A stretch of 64,000 bases of DNA from Bacillus sp. 103mf (GTDB lineage: Bacteria > Bacillota > Bacilli > Bacillales > Bacillaceae_G). Position 1 is the first letter of the stretch; the number at the start of each line of letters is the position of its first letter. This document shows, in pieces, positions 16,853 through 25,521 of this stretch. The stretch spans positions 682,001-746,000 of the forward strand of contig NZ_FPAF01000001.1 in the NCBI RefSeq assembly GCF_900116295.1. Reading direction: 5' to 3'. The position numbers were made by a program, and so were the translations under genes. The notes below the pieces were generated by a model, which saw only the letters and a list, made by a program, of their open reading frames with translations, made no database searches and was not told where the DNA came from.

Positions 16853-17306
16853 ATTTTTCACGATATCTTTTTAAATATTCTTCCAGCGCAATTTCAACAA
16901 TTTTTGACTTGTGCACACCATTTCTAACAGAAAAACAATCTAACTGTTCTAATATTTGCTTTGAAAGAGAAAACGTACGTTTTTTTTTCTCTCCTTGTTG
17001 GATAGAAGTAATACACATTCCATACTCCTGTTTTTGCAACAACTTATAAATATTTTGCAATTGCTCATAAATGAGACGTTGATAATCTATTTTTTCCTGT
17101 TGTATGCTCACAGCTTCTTTTAATTGTAAATGACGAGGCTCTGCTCCCTTCCCAACAAACATCCTTTTTTTCTGTTCATTATCATATTCATATCCGAGCA
17201 ATCGTAATTTTTTTGATAGTGTATATGGACTCATTTCTAGTCGTTTCGCAACAATTGCTATCGGTTCATGATTATTTAAACGATCAATAATTTCACCAAT
17301 CTCCAC
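16851..17306 (-). CDS. Putative DNA-binding protein with HTH and ribbon-helix-helix-like ends
   Basis: I do not recognise a named family. The N-terminal part (EPIAIVAKRLEMSPYTLSKK) looks like a helix-turn-helix. A basic, Gln-rich middle follows, then a C-terminal block (RTFSLSKQILEQLDCFSV to IVEIALEEYLKRY) resembling a CopG/ribbon-helix-helix unit. I place the start at GTG 17306 after GGAGGG. The frame stays open to 17369, but those codons lie inside a family-2 repeat (17335-17388), so a start there would be repeat-derived. It is divergent from the hydrolase at 17485 and could regulate it; that is inference. Confidence 0.6.
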   Translation of the reverse strand: MEIGEIIDRLNNHEPIAIVAKRLEMSPYTLSKKLRLLGYEYDNEQKKRMFVGKGAEPRHLQLKEAVSIQQEKIDYQRLIYEQLQNIYKLLQKQEYGMCITSIQQGEKKKRTFSLSKQILEQLDCFSVRNGVHKSKIVEIALEEYLKRYREK

Positions 17307-17334
17307 CTCCTCCCTCCTCTCCCTTAAACATAAC

Positions 17335-17388
17335 GTGAAACTTCTATCTTTAAGCATCTTACTGCTCATTCGTGCGGGATAAAGTTAT
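17335..17388 (+). repeat. Short family-2 repeat
   Basis: It starts GTGAAACTTCTATC and ends GTGCGGGA, flanked by TAAC and TAAA (3 of 4 matching). It is a shortened copy of the element seen complete at 22696-22844. It occupies the divergent promoter region and reaches into the open frame of the HTH/RHH gene. Confidence 0.6.
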
Positions 17389-17484
17389 TATGTTATGATA
17401 CAATGATTTCTTATTAGTATATTTAGTATATGATGAAAAAAACGACACCGTTCACTATATTGCGCTCAAAAGGAGGTCTCTCTC

Positions 17485-18486
17485 ATGTTCAGTCGCAGCA
17501 GCACTCCCTCTTTTTACGATAAAAATAAGCAATTGATTTCAAATAGCATTGCTACAATTGAAAATGTTCTTATAAACAATCGCAAACAATCGTTGCTCAT
17601 TCGTGGGCAAGATCTCAAACAACCGCTTTTATTATGTTTACACGGTGGACCAGGAATGGCTCATATTGGCTTTACACGCCATTTCCAAGAAGAACTTGAG
17701 AAACATTTTATTGTTGTCAACTGGGATCAACGCGGAGCAGGAAAATCCTTTTCATGGAGAGATTTCAAAGAACCGCTAACAATTGAGCAATTTATTTTGG
17801 ATACACATAAACTAATTGACTATCTTCTAAACAAGTTTCAAAAAAAGAAGTTATTTCTTGTTGGGCATTCCTGGGGGAGTATCATTGGATTATCTGCTGC
17901 ACGGCAATCTCCCCAATCCATCGAAGCCTATATTGGAGTTGGTCAAATTGTGCATATGAAACAAAACGAGAAATTACTTTTTGAACATTTAATTCAATCC
18001 GCAAAACAGCACGGACATGACCAGGCACTCGCTTCTTTAAAAAAACTTGGAAAACCACCATTTCTAGATAAAAAACGATTACTTATTCAAAGGAAATGGC
18101 TTGGTATCTTTGGGGGTGCTATTCAAAATGGGACATTTTTTTCGTTCATTCGAAAAGGATTTTCTTCATCTGAATACTCATGGATAGATTGGATAAAATT
18201 TTTTAGTGGAAATATAAAATCCGGAGAATTATGGAGAGAAATGTTAACAATTGATTTCTTTTCACAAATTCCAAGCGTCTCGTTTCCTGTCTATTTTTGC
18301 TCTGGACGCTATGACTATCAAACACCTTATGCACTTGTACAACAATATTGCGATGTTCTGAACGCGCCTATCAAAAAAATGATTTGGTTTCCTAACTCAG
18401 CCCATTCTCCACACTTTGAAGAACATGAACGTTTTGCGGAAACGTTACTCGAAATTAAACAAGAACACTTCTTACTGCACCCTTGA
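17485..18486 (+). CDS. Alpha/beta hydrolase, prolyl aminopeptidase-like
   Basis: A 333-residue hydrolase. HGGPGMAHIG (about residues 53-62) is the oxyanion-hole HGGPG motif typical of proline iminopeptidases, WDQRGAGKS follows, and the nucleophile elbow is GHSWGS. The catalytic Asp is expected in CSGRYDYQTP and the His in NSAHSPHFEE. It is a cytoplasmic enzyme without a signal peptide. The start ATG 17485 follows AAAGGAGG. Substrate specificity is not provable; an epoxide hydrolase-like or other esterase activity is possible. Confidence 0.88.
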   Translation: MFSRSSTPSFYDKNKQLISNSIATIENVLINNRKQSLLIRGQDLKQPLLLCLHGGPGMAHIGFTRHFQEELEKHFIVVNWDQRGAGKSFSWRDFKEPLTIEQFILDTHKLIDYLLNKFQKKKLFLVGHSWGSIIGLSAARQSPQSIEAYIGVGQIVHMKQNEKLLFEHLIQSAKQHGHDQALASLKKLGKPPFLDKKRLLIQRKWLGIFGGAIQNGTFFSFIRKGFSSSEYSWIDWIKFFSGNIKSGELWREMLTIDFFSQIPSVSFPVYFCSGRYDYQTPYALVQQYCDVLNAPIKKMIWFPNSAHSPHFEEHERFAETLLEIKQEHFLLHP

Positions 18487-18554
18487 ATACTTCGACTTTT
18501 TCTATATTTTATAAAAAGGATTGTGCACTGCATGAAGCATGTTTCTTGTTCAAA

Positions 18555-18597
18555 GTGAAACTTCTATCAATCGAACTCTTACTGCCTACAAGTAGCG
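18555..18597 (+). repeat. Decayed short family-2 repeat
   Basis: GTGAAACTTCTATCAATCG at the left and AGTAGCGAAA at the right keep the ends of family 2, but most of the interior is missing and no duplication is recognisable. Confidence 0.5.
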
Positions 18598-18603
18598 AAA
18601 TAG

Positions 18604-18630
18604 AAAAGGTGCGTGTTCTCACGCCCTTTT
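18604..18630 (-). terminator. Terminator of the LacI-family gene
   Basis: The stem AAAGGTGCGTG/CACGCCCTTT contains a G-T pair and is flanked by A/T-rich runs, just after the stop at 18630. Confidence 0.65.
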
Positions 18631-19574
18631 CATTTGGTTGATTCTCTCTCAATTAGAATGAAATCTAACTTCTCTATATCTTGGTTATATTCCGCTTTTT
18701 TTATTTTTGCGATTAATTTATGAATAGCAACTTTCCCTATACTTGTTATCGGCTGCACAATTGTCGTTAAAGACGGCGTAGACCACTCTCCTTGCACAGT
18801 TCCGTTCAAACCAATAACCTGTAAACGTTCTGGAATGGAGATATGTAATTTTTGCGCAGCACGGATAAAACCAATTCCGACGGTATCACTACAAGTAACG
18901 ATTCCATCTATATATGGATGTTTTCTCAATACCTCTGCAGCTATTTGTTCTAAATCTGTCTCTCTTCTATGCGTTTCTATCACTCGATAAGATATCTTTT
19001 TCTTCCACACCGCGTCTAAAAAACCAGTGAAATGTTCTTCTATCGCTTCATTACTTGGTTCTTCATGAATATAAGCAAGAAAGTGACATCCTTTCTCTTC
19101 TAGAAACGAAACAGCTCGCATTGCTCCATTATAGTACTGCGAAGCCATTTCCTCGATTGAATCTACAATTACAAATGGAACTGATACTCTTTCTTTTTGT
19201 AATCCTTCATATACATCACGTGTCATAAGAATACCAGCGATATTATTTTGTTCCAATATATCCATGTAACCACGCTTACGTTTCACATTACATATCACGA
19301 TTTGATACCCTTCTTTATAAGCTTCTTCTTCAATAACCGTAAGAAAGGATAAGGATGCTGGGTCTTGTAAGTCAGATACAAGTAAAGCAATCATGGTGGA
19401 AGACTTTTTAAATAAAGCTTTGGCTACCGCATTTGGTTTATATTGCAACTCCTCAATTGCACTCTTCACTTGTTTTACCGTATCTTCATGGACATATCCT
19501 TTTTCATTTAACACTCGTGAAACTGTCGCGACTGAAACTCCTGCCAACTTTGCAACATCACGTATCGTTGCCAC
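18630..19574 (-). CDS. LacI-family transcriptional regulator
   Basis: A 314-residue regulator. The N-terminal HTH and hinge are classic: TIRDVAKLAGVSVATVSRVL, then YKPNAVAKAL at about residues 46-55. The rest is a periplasmic-binding-protein-like sensor domain (IALLVSDLQDPASLSFL at the start). Unlike many family members it has no sugar-catabolic operon next to it; neighbours are an antiporter and a hydrolase. The effector is unknown. It probably has its own promoter in the 114-bp gap after the antiporter terminator. Confidence 0.93.
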   Translation of the reverse strand: MATIRDVAKLAGVSVATVSRVLNEKGYVHEDTVKQVKSAIEELQYKPNAVAKALFKKSSTMIALLVSDLQDPASLSFLTVIEEEAYKEGYQIVICNVKRKRGYMDILEQNNIAGILMTRDVYEGLQKERVSVPFVIVDSIEEMASQYYNGAMRAVSFLEEKGCHFLAYIHEEPSNEAIEEHFTGFLDAVWKKKISYRVIETHRRETDLEQIAAEVLRKHPYIDGIVTCSDTVGIGFIRAAQKLHISIPERLQVIGLNGTVQGEWSTPSLTTIVQPITSIGKVAIHKLIAKIKKAEYNQDIEKLDFILIERESTK

Positions 19575-19677
19575 ATCTTCACCCCTCAGTATGGAAATGG
19601 TTTACAATTTTAACGTAAAACAAATTGACCACCACGTCAAGGTTATTGTTTTATATTTCTGAAAATTGTTACATAAA

Positions 19678-19704
19678 AAAGAAGTGCTTACAGAGCACTT
19701 CTTT
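19678..19704 (-). terminator. Terminator of the antiporter gene
   Basis: The 11-bp stem AAAGAAGTGCT/AGCACTTCTTT overlaps the 3' end of the gene at 19688 and is followed on the minus strand by TTTTTTATG. Confidence 0.8.
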
Positions 19705-20854
19705 CCTCTTTCAATTGTTTGTCTTTTATCGCAAATGTTTTCTTCAACATTGGTGGTGTAATCATCGTTGTCAAAATAACAACAATAACGATTGCTGTAA
19801 AATAATCTTTTGCTAATAATCCTGACGTAAGACCTTGCCCAGCAATAATTAGTGCTACTTCACCACGCGAAATCATTCCAGAACCAATGATTGTAGAAGA
19901 CTGTAAATTAAAGCCCGTCATCCGCGCTCCAAGACCACAACCAATTAATTTTGTTAACACAGCAATTACTGTTAAAATGGCAATAAACCAAATTTGATCT
20001 CCAATTCCTGCAAACGTAATATTCATCCCAATACTTACAAAGAAAATAGGAACAAACATTGCATATGCAATTGGTTCAACTTTCTTCTCAACTTCATGTT
20101 TATAATCTGTTTGAGAGATAGCAATCCCTGCCGCAAACGCTCCGATAATTCCCGCTATTCCTAATAATTCTCCGAAATAAGCAAAAGAAAAACAAATAAT
20201 AAGGGCTGCGCTAATAATAGATTCTGAAACGCGAAGCGGAGAAAGCCAGCGCATAATCATCGGAACGCCTTTCCATCCGATTAAGATTATAGCTGCAAAG
20301 AAAACAACCTTTTTCAAAATAACCATTGTTAAATTCACATCATCTGCACCTAAGAAGCTCATTGCAAATGCAAGTAAAATAACAACAAGGATATCATCAA
20401 ACACAGCGGCGCCAAGCATTGTTGTACTTTCGCGCGTTTTCATTTTCCCTAAATCTCGAAGCGTTTGCACAGAGATGCTAACGCTAGTTGCACAAAGAAG
20501 TAAGCCTAAAAATACTGCATTTGCTTGCTCCATTCCCATAATAAGACCAGCAACATAGCCGCCTAGAAACGGCAAAATAATTCCACCAACTGCTACTGCG
20601 AAAGAAGAATTGCGATTTTCATTCAGTTCCTTTAAGTCCGTTTCTAATCCAGCCATAAACATGAGGAGAATAACCCCAACCTCACTTAACTGCTTTAGTA
20701 AATCCGTATTATCAATTAATCCTAGTACCGCTGGACCAATTATAATACCAACAATAAGCTTACCAAGTACAGATGGTTGCCCTAATCTGACACTTAAGTC
20801 ACCTGCAAGTTTTGTACTTAGCAAAATTACTGCTAATTGAAAGAAAAATATCAT
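19688..20854 (-). CDS. CPA2-family monovalent cation/proton antiporter (GerN/NapA type)
   Basis: A 388-residue membrane protein with about 11-12 hydrophobic segments. The start block LSTKLAGDLSVRLGQPSVLGKLIVGIIIGP and the LMFMAGLETDLKEL block are those of the NapA/GerN group. The transport-site acidic pair is seen in GAAVFDDILVVI. Known relatives are Enterococcus hirae NapA and B. cereus GerN, an Na+/H+-K+ antiporter needed for inosine-triggered spore germination. Whether this copy is GerN, GerT or a vegetative paralogue cannot be told from sequence alone. Confidence 0.88.
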   Translation of the reverse strand: MIFFFQLAVILLSTKLAGDLSVRLGQPSVLGKLIVGIIIGPAVLGLIDNTDLLKQLSEVGVILLMFMAGLETDLKELNENRNSSFAVAVGGIILPFLGGYVAGLIMGMEQANAVFLGLLLCATSVSISVQTLRDLGKMKTRESTTMLGAAVFDDILVVILLAFAMSFLGADDVNLTMVILKKVVFFAAIILIGWKGVPMIMRWLSPLRVSESIISAALIICFSFAYFGELLGIAGIIGAFAAGIAISQTDYKHEVEKKVEPIAYAMFVPIFFVSIGMNITFAGIGDQIWFIAILTVIAVLTKLIGCGLGARMTGFNLQSSTIIGSGMISRGEVALIIAGQGLTSGLLAKDYFTAIVIVVILTTMITPPMLKKTFAIKDKQLKEERSAL

Positions 20855-21204
20855 TTCATCTCTCCTTTTCCTATTTTACTCATTTGAATAATTATATATG
20901 ATTTATACTAGTCTGTGAAATTATCAAATCCATACCTTTACGTAATTATTATGTGTATTTTTTCCCAATAATTTCTTGTTATAAAAAAACTTCCTATTTA
21001 TAAAACATAGATATTTTTCTTAGTCAAATCCCTTATTAATCTTACAAAAAAATTTTTCAAACTTAACTTTAAGTAAGATTATATCTCTATCATAGTCAAT
21101 ATTTCCCCTTTATATTGTGAATTCCTACCATCCTTGCTGCTCTCACCTTTTCATATGGTTATGATACAATGTAATTATCATATGTACTATATGGAGGATA
21201 GAAT
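20855..21204. other. AT-rich intergenic region, no gene seen
   Basis: About 350 bp between the divergent antiporter and hydrolase genes. It is AT-rich and contains no repeat of the families seen elsewhere and no convincing small gene. A TATGATACAATG stretch at about 21160-21171 could serve as a -10 region for the hydrolase gene. Confidence 0.5.
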
Positions 21205-22128
21205 ATGAAAGCGTTTTGGACAGCATTACTATCGATAATCGGTACTCTTATTGGAATTGGCATGTTCTTTACGAATAAAGTCATGTATTTAAAGAAAAAA
21301 ACAGAAGAAGAAATTTTAGAACGTGAAACAAAGCAACATTTTCGCTTGGAGGATTTTGAAGCTCTACAGAAAGAAGAAGTATACCTCTCTTCTCAATTTG
21401 GTTATAACATCCATGGTTACTATATTCCTGTTAGCCATTCAAATAAGTTCATGATTTTTTGTCACGGCGTCACCGTCAACAAAATAAATTCTATTAAGTA
21501 TGCAAATTTATTTTTAAACAGAGGATTCAACGTGTTTATTTATGATCATCGCCGCCACGGCCAAACAGGCGGCAAAACAACAAGTTATGGTTATTACGAA
21601 AAACACGATTTAAAAACGGTAGTGGATTGGCTCAAACAACGATTCGGTTCAAATATTACACTTGGTATTCATGGTGAATCTATGGGAGCAGCAACGCTCC
21701 TGCAATATGCAGGTATGGTTGAGGACGGTGCTGATTTTTACATTGCTGACTGTCCGTTCTCTGATTTTTACGAACAGCTTCATCACCGTTTAAAAGTTGA
21801 GTTTCATTTACCAAAATGGCCACTTTTACCAATGGCCAATGCATTTTTAAAAGTACGTGATGGTTATACGATTCGGGAAGTTTCGCCAATTGAATGTGTG
21901 AAAAACATTAAAAATCCTGTATTATTCATCCACAGTAAAGATGATGATTACATTTTATGCAATATGACGCAATCATTGTATGAAGCAAAAGAAGGAGCAA
22001 AAGAACTCTTTATTGCCGAAAAAGGCGCTCATGCTTGTTCGTATGCAGAAAATAAAGAAGAATATGAAGCTGCAGTTGATCAATTTTTAACAGCATATGT
22101 AAACGAAACAAAAAACAGGCTCGCATAA
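21205..22128 (+). CDS. yqkD: Membrane-anchored alpha/beta hydrolase (YqkD-like)
   Basis: A 307-residue hydrolase. A hydrophobic N-terminal helix (about residues 4-25) suggests membrane anchoring with the catalytic part outside. The alpha/beta fold motifs are FCHGVTVN (oxyanion hole), DHRRHGQTGG, and the nucleophile elbow GESMGA. Asp in HSKDDDYI and His in KGAHACSY complete the triad. This is the YqkD arrangement, and it keeps the yqk gene order. The start has GGAGG 8 nt upstream. Substrate unknown. Confidence 0.9.
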   Translation: MKAFWTALLSIIGTLIGIGMFFTNKVMYLKKKTEEEILERETKQHFRLEDFEALQKEEVYLSSQFGYNIHGYYIPVSHSNKFMIFCHGVTVNKINSIKYANLFLNRGFNVFIYDHRRHGQTGGKTTSYGYYEKHDLKTVVDWLKQRFGSNITLGIHGESMGAATLLQYAGMVEDGADFYIADCPFSDFYEQLHHRLKVEFHLPKWPLLPMANAFLKVRDGYTIREVSPIECVKNIKNPVLFIHSKDDDYILCNMTQSLYEAKEGAKELFIAEKGAHACSYAENKEEYEAAVDQFLTAYVNETKNRLA

Positions 22129-22138
22129 GCCTGTTTTT
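22111..22138. terminator. Bidirectional terminator
   Basis: The 11-bp stem AAAAACAGGCT/AGCCTGTTTTT encloses the stop of the plus-strand hydrolase and abuts the stop of the convergent lipoprotein gene. Confidence 0.85.
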
Positions 22139-22598
22139 ATTTTAAGGAAATAACAATCGGTTTATCTTTAGCAAAAGAAGGAGCAAATAATAATTCAGAT
22201 GCCATCTCTTCTTTAGGTATTTCAAATATAATGCTCGATTGCAATGAATCGTATGATTTTAGCTTTCTATCATGCAATACACTTGTATTCCTTTTCGTTT
22301 GAACAACTCCATATATTTTTCCCGTTTCCGAAATAACATTAAACTGAGAAGGCTTAACAATAATACTTTTGTTTCTACTGTTCTTTAAAGAAAAGTTTAC
22401 AACAAGAAGCGTGTAATTATTTTTTGCAGTCCATACATCATAATGCGGTACACGATTTACATTTTTTATAACAAAATCTATTTGATGATCGGATAAAATA
22501 CCTTTTACACTTGATTTATTAGCCTGCTCTTCCCTATTGCATCCAGCTATGCAAAAAGAAATAATAACACTTATTATGACCATTCGTTTCCACAACAA
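22137..22598 (-). CDS. Small lipoprotein, DUF4352-like
   Basis: A 153-residue predicted lipoprotein. The signal peptide ends in the lipobox SFCIAGC. The mature part has an immunoglobulin-like pattern (NNYTLLVVNFSLKNSRNKSI, then a conserved P-x-FN and a late SSIIFEIP strand) similar to DUF4352 domains of Firmicute surface lipoproteins. It is convergent with the YqkD-like gene. No role can be assigned. Confidence 0.75.
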   Translation of the reverse strand: MLWKRMVIISVIISFCIAGCNREEQANKSSVKGILSDHQIDFVIKNVNRVPHYDVWTAKNNYTLLVVNFSLKNSRNKSIIVKPSQFNVISETGKIYGVVQTKRNTSVLHDRKLKSYDSLQSSIIFEIPKEEMASELLFAPSFAKDKPIVISLK

Positions 22599-22695
22599 CT
22601 TCCACCTTCTTTGCTGTTTCTATCGATTGTATGTTGCACACATTGGATGTTTTTATGCATTAGGAATTAAATCCATGGTACTGGTACAAATTTTA

Positions 22696-22844
22696 TCCCG
22701 CATTAACGGGCAGTAAGACCCCCACCTCAAGATTGAGAGAGAAGCGAAGAAGATAGGTGGGGGTCTTACTGCCCGTAAAAGCCCGATTGGTTCAACTAAC
22801 CATCAGTGGGGGATGAAAAAAACCTCCACTGATGGAAGTTTCAC
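22696..22844 (-). repeat. Family-2 repeat, full-length copy in a palindromic target
   Basis: Read on the minus strand it starts GTGAAACTTCCATCAG and ends ATGCGGGA. It has a strong hairpin (CATCAGTGG/CCACTGATG) and a second stem (ACCCCCACCT/AGGTGGGGGT). It is flanked by TTTA on both sides (22692-22695, 22845-22848), and outside that by GGTACAAA and TTTGTACC, which formed a hairpin before insertion. The remainder of the 22599-23018 gap has no gene. Confidence 0.8.
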
Positions 22845-23018
22845 TTTATTTGTACCAATAATTACTTCAGCTTTACTCGTCATTCGAGGTGTTTGGATAT
22901 GTAAAATTTCATTCCAGAAAAACAAAATTGGTAACTCGTGTAATAAAAGGTAATTTTATGATATAATTATATTACAAAAGTTTACAAAATAATTAGACAG
23001 ACAGAAGGAGAAGTTGAG

Positions 23019-24113
23019 TTGAAACTCATTAAAAGACTAGGAATTATATTACTAATCATTTTCATTTTCTTTATTGTACATAAACAAAAAGAAAATTATG
23101 ACCCTGTTATGGAGTATTTAAAGACACATAAGACAGATAAAAATGTATCTTTTATTCTACAAAGAAACGGAAAAGATCTAGTTAATATACATTCTGATGA
23201 GGTAATCCCTTTAGCAAGCATGATGAAACTAATGATTGCTGTAGAATTTGCTAAACAATCTGCAGAAGGAACAATTAAAGCTGATCAACAAATTCCTTTA
23301 AATGATTTAGAAGCTTATTATGTGAAAGATACAGATGGCTCTGCTCATCCAGATTGGATTCATTATTTAAAAGAAAAAAACCTTATTCAAAATAATCAAG
23401 TAACGTTAGAACAAGTTGCAAAAGGGATGTTGCAGTTTAGTTCTAATGCAAATGCCGATTATTTAATAGACAAATTAGGTCTTGAAAACATTAATCAAAC
23501 GATAAAAAATTTACAATTGCCTCACCATCAAGAAATATATCCCCTTGTATCTGGTTTATACGTTGCTGGCAATTTAAAAAAAGAAGAGAACTTAACCGAA
23601 GGCGAAACCTTTAAAAAACTGAAAGCTATGTCACAACAAGAATTTTCTAGGGAATCTATTAAGATTCACCAATGGATGAAAAATCCTACTGAATTTAAAC
23701 AGCTTAATATTCCATTACTTGGCGATATGAAATTTCAAAGAATTTGGTCGGATAATTTACCAGCCGCATCTGCAAAAGACTATCTGCTATTGATGGAACG
23801 ACTGAATCGTAAAGACTATTTTCCACAGAACGTGCAAAAAGAGTTAGACAAGATTGTCGAATCATTTATGGAGGACCCTAATAGCAAGGAATGGTTAATA
23901 CATGCAGGGCAAAAAGGTGGTTCAACAGCATTTCTATTGACAAACTCCTTTTATGCAAAAGATAAAGATGGAAATATGACAGAAATAGTGTTCATGTTTA
24001 ATAACTTAACTGAAACTGATTATGTGAACCTGCATGAACATTACTATGAATTTCTATTAAAAATTTTGAATGACTCAAAATTTAGGGACCACTTTGTTAA
24101 AAATTTAAATTAA
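23019..24113 (+). CDS. Serine hydrolase, class A beta-lactamase/penicillin-binding fold
   Basis: A 364-residue protein with one N-terminal membrane helix (about residues 5-21) and an outside domain. The SxxK nucleophile motif is in LASMMKLM (about residue 67), the SxN-like motif in FSSNANADYL, and the KTG-like triad in GQKGGSTAF near the C-terminus. This is the beta-lactamase class A/D,D-peptidase fold, but the KTG is replaced by KGG, so beta-lactamase activity is doubtful. It starts with TTG after AAGGAG. Some family members sit in germination or cell-wall roles; here the role is open. Confidence 0.82.
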   Translation: MKLIKRLGIILLIIFIFFIVHKQKENYDPVMEYLKTHKTDKNVSFILQRNGKDLVNIHSDEVIPLASMMKLMIAVEFAKQSAEGTIKADQQIPLNDLEAYYVKDTDGSAHPDWIHYLKEKNLIQNNQVTLEQVAKGMLQFSSNANADYLIDKLGLENINQTIKNLQLPHHQEIYPLVSGLYVAGNLKKEENLTEGETFKKLKAMSQQEFSRESIKIHQWMKNPTEFKQLNIPLLGDMKFQRIWSDNLPAASAKDYLLLMERLNRKDYFPQNVQKELDKIVESFMEDPNSKEWLIHAGQKGGSTAFLLTNSFYAKDKDGNMTEIVFMFNNLTETDYVNLHEHYYEFLLKILNDSKFRDHFVKNLN

Positions 24114-24151
24114 TTACCAGATATACCTTATCGCTATCAATTTAACGTAAC

Positions 24152-24335
24152 TATATAAATACAAATTAAAAAACCTTTCCCTTTTAGATGGGTAAGGGGA
24201 TCTGGCCATGCATAGAAGCGATCAGTTCCTTTTCCTGCCACGTACACAGGTTAAAATAAAAGAAGAAAGCAATTGCAGGTCATGTTTTGCAGAGCAGAGA
24301 CTGATATGTCGAAAAACTAAAATGTATTTATATAG
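24152..24335 (+). repeat. bcr1-type repeat (plus orientation)
   Basis: Full copy from TATATAAATACAAATT to TATTTATATAG with the CTGGCCATGCATAGAAGCG core, downstream of the serine hydrolase gene. Nothing else is seen in 24114-24452. Confidence 0.75.
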
Positions 24336-24452
24336 TTACTCTCAAAATAATAAAAACACACTATATTACTATGACAATATAATTTCAAACGATCCTTTCT
24401 GTTTACTCAGGTCGTCTTTGCTGGCTATGAAATCCCCCACATGATTACATAC

Positions 24453-24490
24453 AAAAAGGCTAATTCATCTCCAAATGAATTAGCCTTTTT
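24453..24490. terminator. Bidirectional terminator
   Basis: A 16-bp perfect stem (AAAAAGGCTAATTCAT and its complement) with a 6-nt loop, between the convergent serine hydrolase and yqkC units. Confidence 0.9.
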
Positions 24491-24543
24491 CTTATCTCAA
24501 CCAACAGCACAAATTTTATTACATTCACAATGGCGAGCTTGTA

Positions 24544-24786
24544 TTACGCCAATACATCTGTAACTTGATCCATATTTTCAGAAATCCACTTTACTGCTTC
24601 ATCAAGTGATGGAAACTCTGTTGTTTGAAATGTCACTTCATCTTGTAATAACCATACATCCTTCACTTCTTGTTGCACACCAGCAATTGACCAATGAAGT
24701 AAGCTGTACGGATGATTATCATTTAAAAACGATACCCACGTTCGCTCTGTTGCAATGTTTTGTAATGTACGTAATTGTTTGTTCAT
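24544..24786 (-). CDS. yqkC: YqkC-like protein (DUF2552)
   Basis: An 80-residue soluble protein. The start is placed at ATG 24786 because AAGGTG lies 9 nt upstream; the GTG at 24798 is part of that site. It has a conserved [21 protein letters not shown] region and a [14 protein letters not shown] tail resembling B. subtilis YqkC. Gene order again follows the yqk region. Function unknown. Confidence 0.8.
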   Translation of the reverse strand: MNKQLRTLQNIATERTWVSFLNDNHPYSLLHWSIAGVQQEVKDVWLLQDEVTFQTTEFPSLDEAVKWISENMDQVTDVLA

Positions 24787-24929
24787 ATTTATGTTCACCT
24801 TAATATATTTTTAGTATATGACTTATTATATCATTTCTATTTTCTCACAAAAAGCATTGTTTCTAAACATTGTCAAGTCATTCTAGTAAGTATATGATAA
24901 ACATATGCGTTTGGTAAGGAGGTGTAACA

Positions 24930-25133
24930 ATGGGGAAAGTACAAATTAAAGTAAATGATAATGGTTCGTTCCGCATTACAGGGGATGTGGAACTAATCGA
25001 TGCAGAAGGAAATATATTTCCAGCAAAGCCGGCATTTTCACTATGCCGTTGCGGGTTATCCAAAAATATGCCGTATTGCGATGGTTCACATAAAGGAAAA
25101 TTTGAATCTGTTGTACGTGCACCGAAGGAATAA
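24930..25133 (+). CDS. CDGSH iron-sulfur domain protein
   Basis: A 67-residue protein. The CDGSH signature is complete: CRCGLSKNMPYCDGSHKGKF (about residues 39-58), giving the three Cys and one His that bind a 2Fe-2S cluster as in mitoNEET. The short N-terminal strand region is typical of the bacterial single-domain form. Its role may be electron or cluster transfer. A GGAGGTG site precedes the ATG. Its gene ends in a terminator shared with the fluoride-channel genes. Confidence 0.92.
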   Translation: MGKVQIKVNDNGSFRITGDVELIDAEGNIFPAKPAFSLCRCGLSKNMPYCDGSHKGKFESVVRAPKE

Positions 25134-25134
25134 A

Positions 25135-25168
25135 AAAACACGCGCACAAGAAAATGTGCGCGTGTTTT
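25135..25168. terminator. Bidirectional terminator
   Basis: A 14-bp stem (AAAACACGCGCACA/TGTGCGCGTGTTTT) between the convergent CDGSH gene and crcB. Confidence 0.9.
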
Positions 25169-25521
25169 TACATCCTTCCCATATAAAATCCAGCAAAAGC
25201 ACTGGCAATACCTATTACATAACTCATAACAAAATATAGTAATGCTTTCTGCCCTTCTCGTTTATGTATAAATTGTACCATTTCAAGTTGGTATGTCGAA
25301 AACGTCGTAAATGCTCCCATAAATCCTGTGCCGCATAACAATAGCCACATTTTAGCTACTCCAGCACCGTATAATATACCGAGTAAAAACGAACCAATTA
25401 TATTTATAAAAAATGTTCCATACGGAAAAGAATCCCCATATTTTTCTTTCGCTATCGTACTAATAAAAAAACGGCCAATTGCACCGAAAAAGCCACCGAT
25501 ACTGACAAGTAAAATATTCAT
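25168..25521 (-). CDS. crcB2: Fluoride channel subunit CrcB/Fluc
   Basis: A 117-residue, four-helix membrane protein. Family motifs are GGFFGAIGRF at the N-terminus, YGTFFINIIGSFLLG (the conserved Asn of the ion path) and GTGFMGAFTTFSTYQLE (the Phe/Thr/Ser pore region). CrcB proteins export fluoride as dimers. Its ATG overlaps the end of the other crcB gene by 4 nt, so the two subunits are made together and probably form a heterodimer. Confidence 0.95.
   Translation of the reverse strand: MNILLVSIGGFFGAIGRFFISTIAKEKYGDSFPYGTFFINIIGSFLLGILYGAGVAKMWLLLCGTGFMGAFTTFSTYQLEMVQFIHKREGQKALLYFVMSYVIGIASAFAGFYMGRM

Noticed and set aside
23019-24113. Functional class A beta-lactamase
   Set aside because: SxxK and SxN-like motifs are present, but the KTG is replaced by KGG and a membrane anchor is present, so only the fold is claimed.
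21205-24113. A defence or toxin-antitoxin system among the small hydrolase and lipoprotein genes
   Set aside because: The genes are convergent or separately terminated, keep yqk-region order and show no nuclease, toxin or sensor domains.
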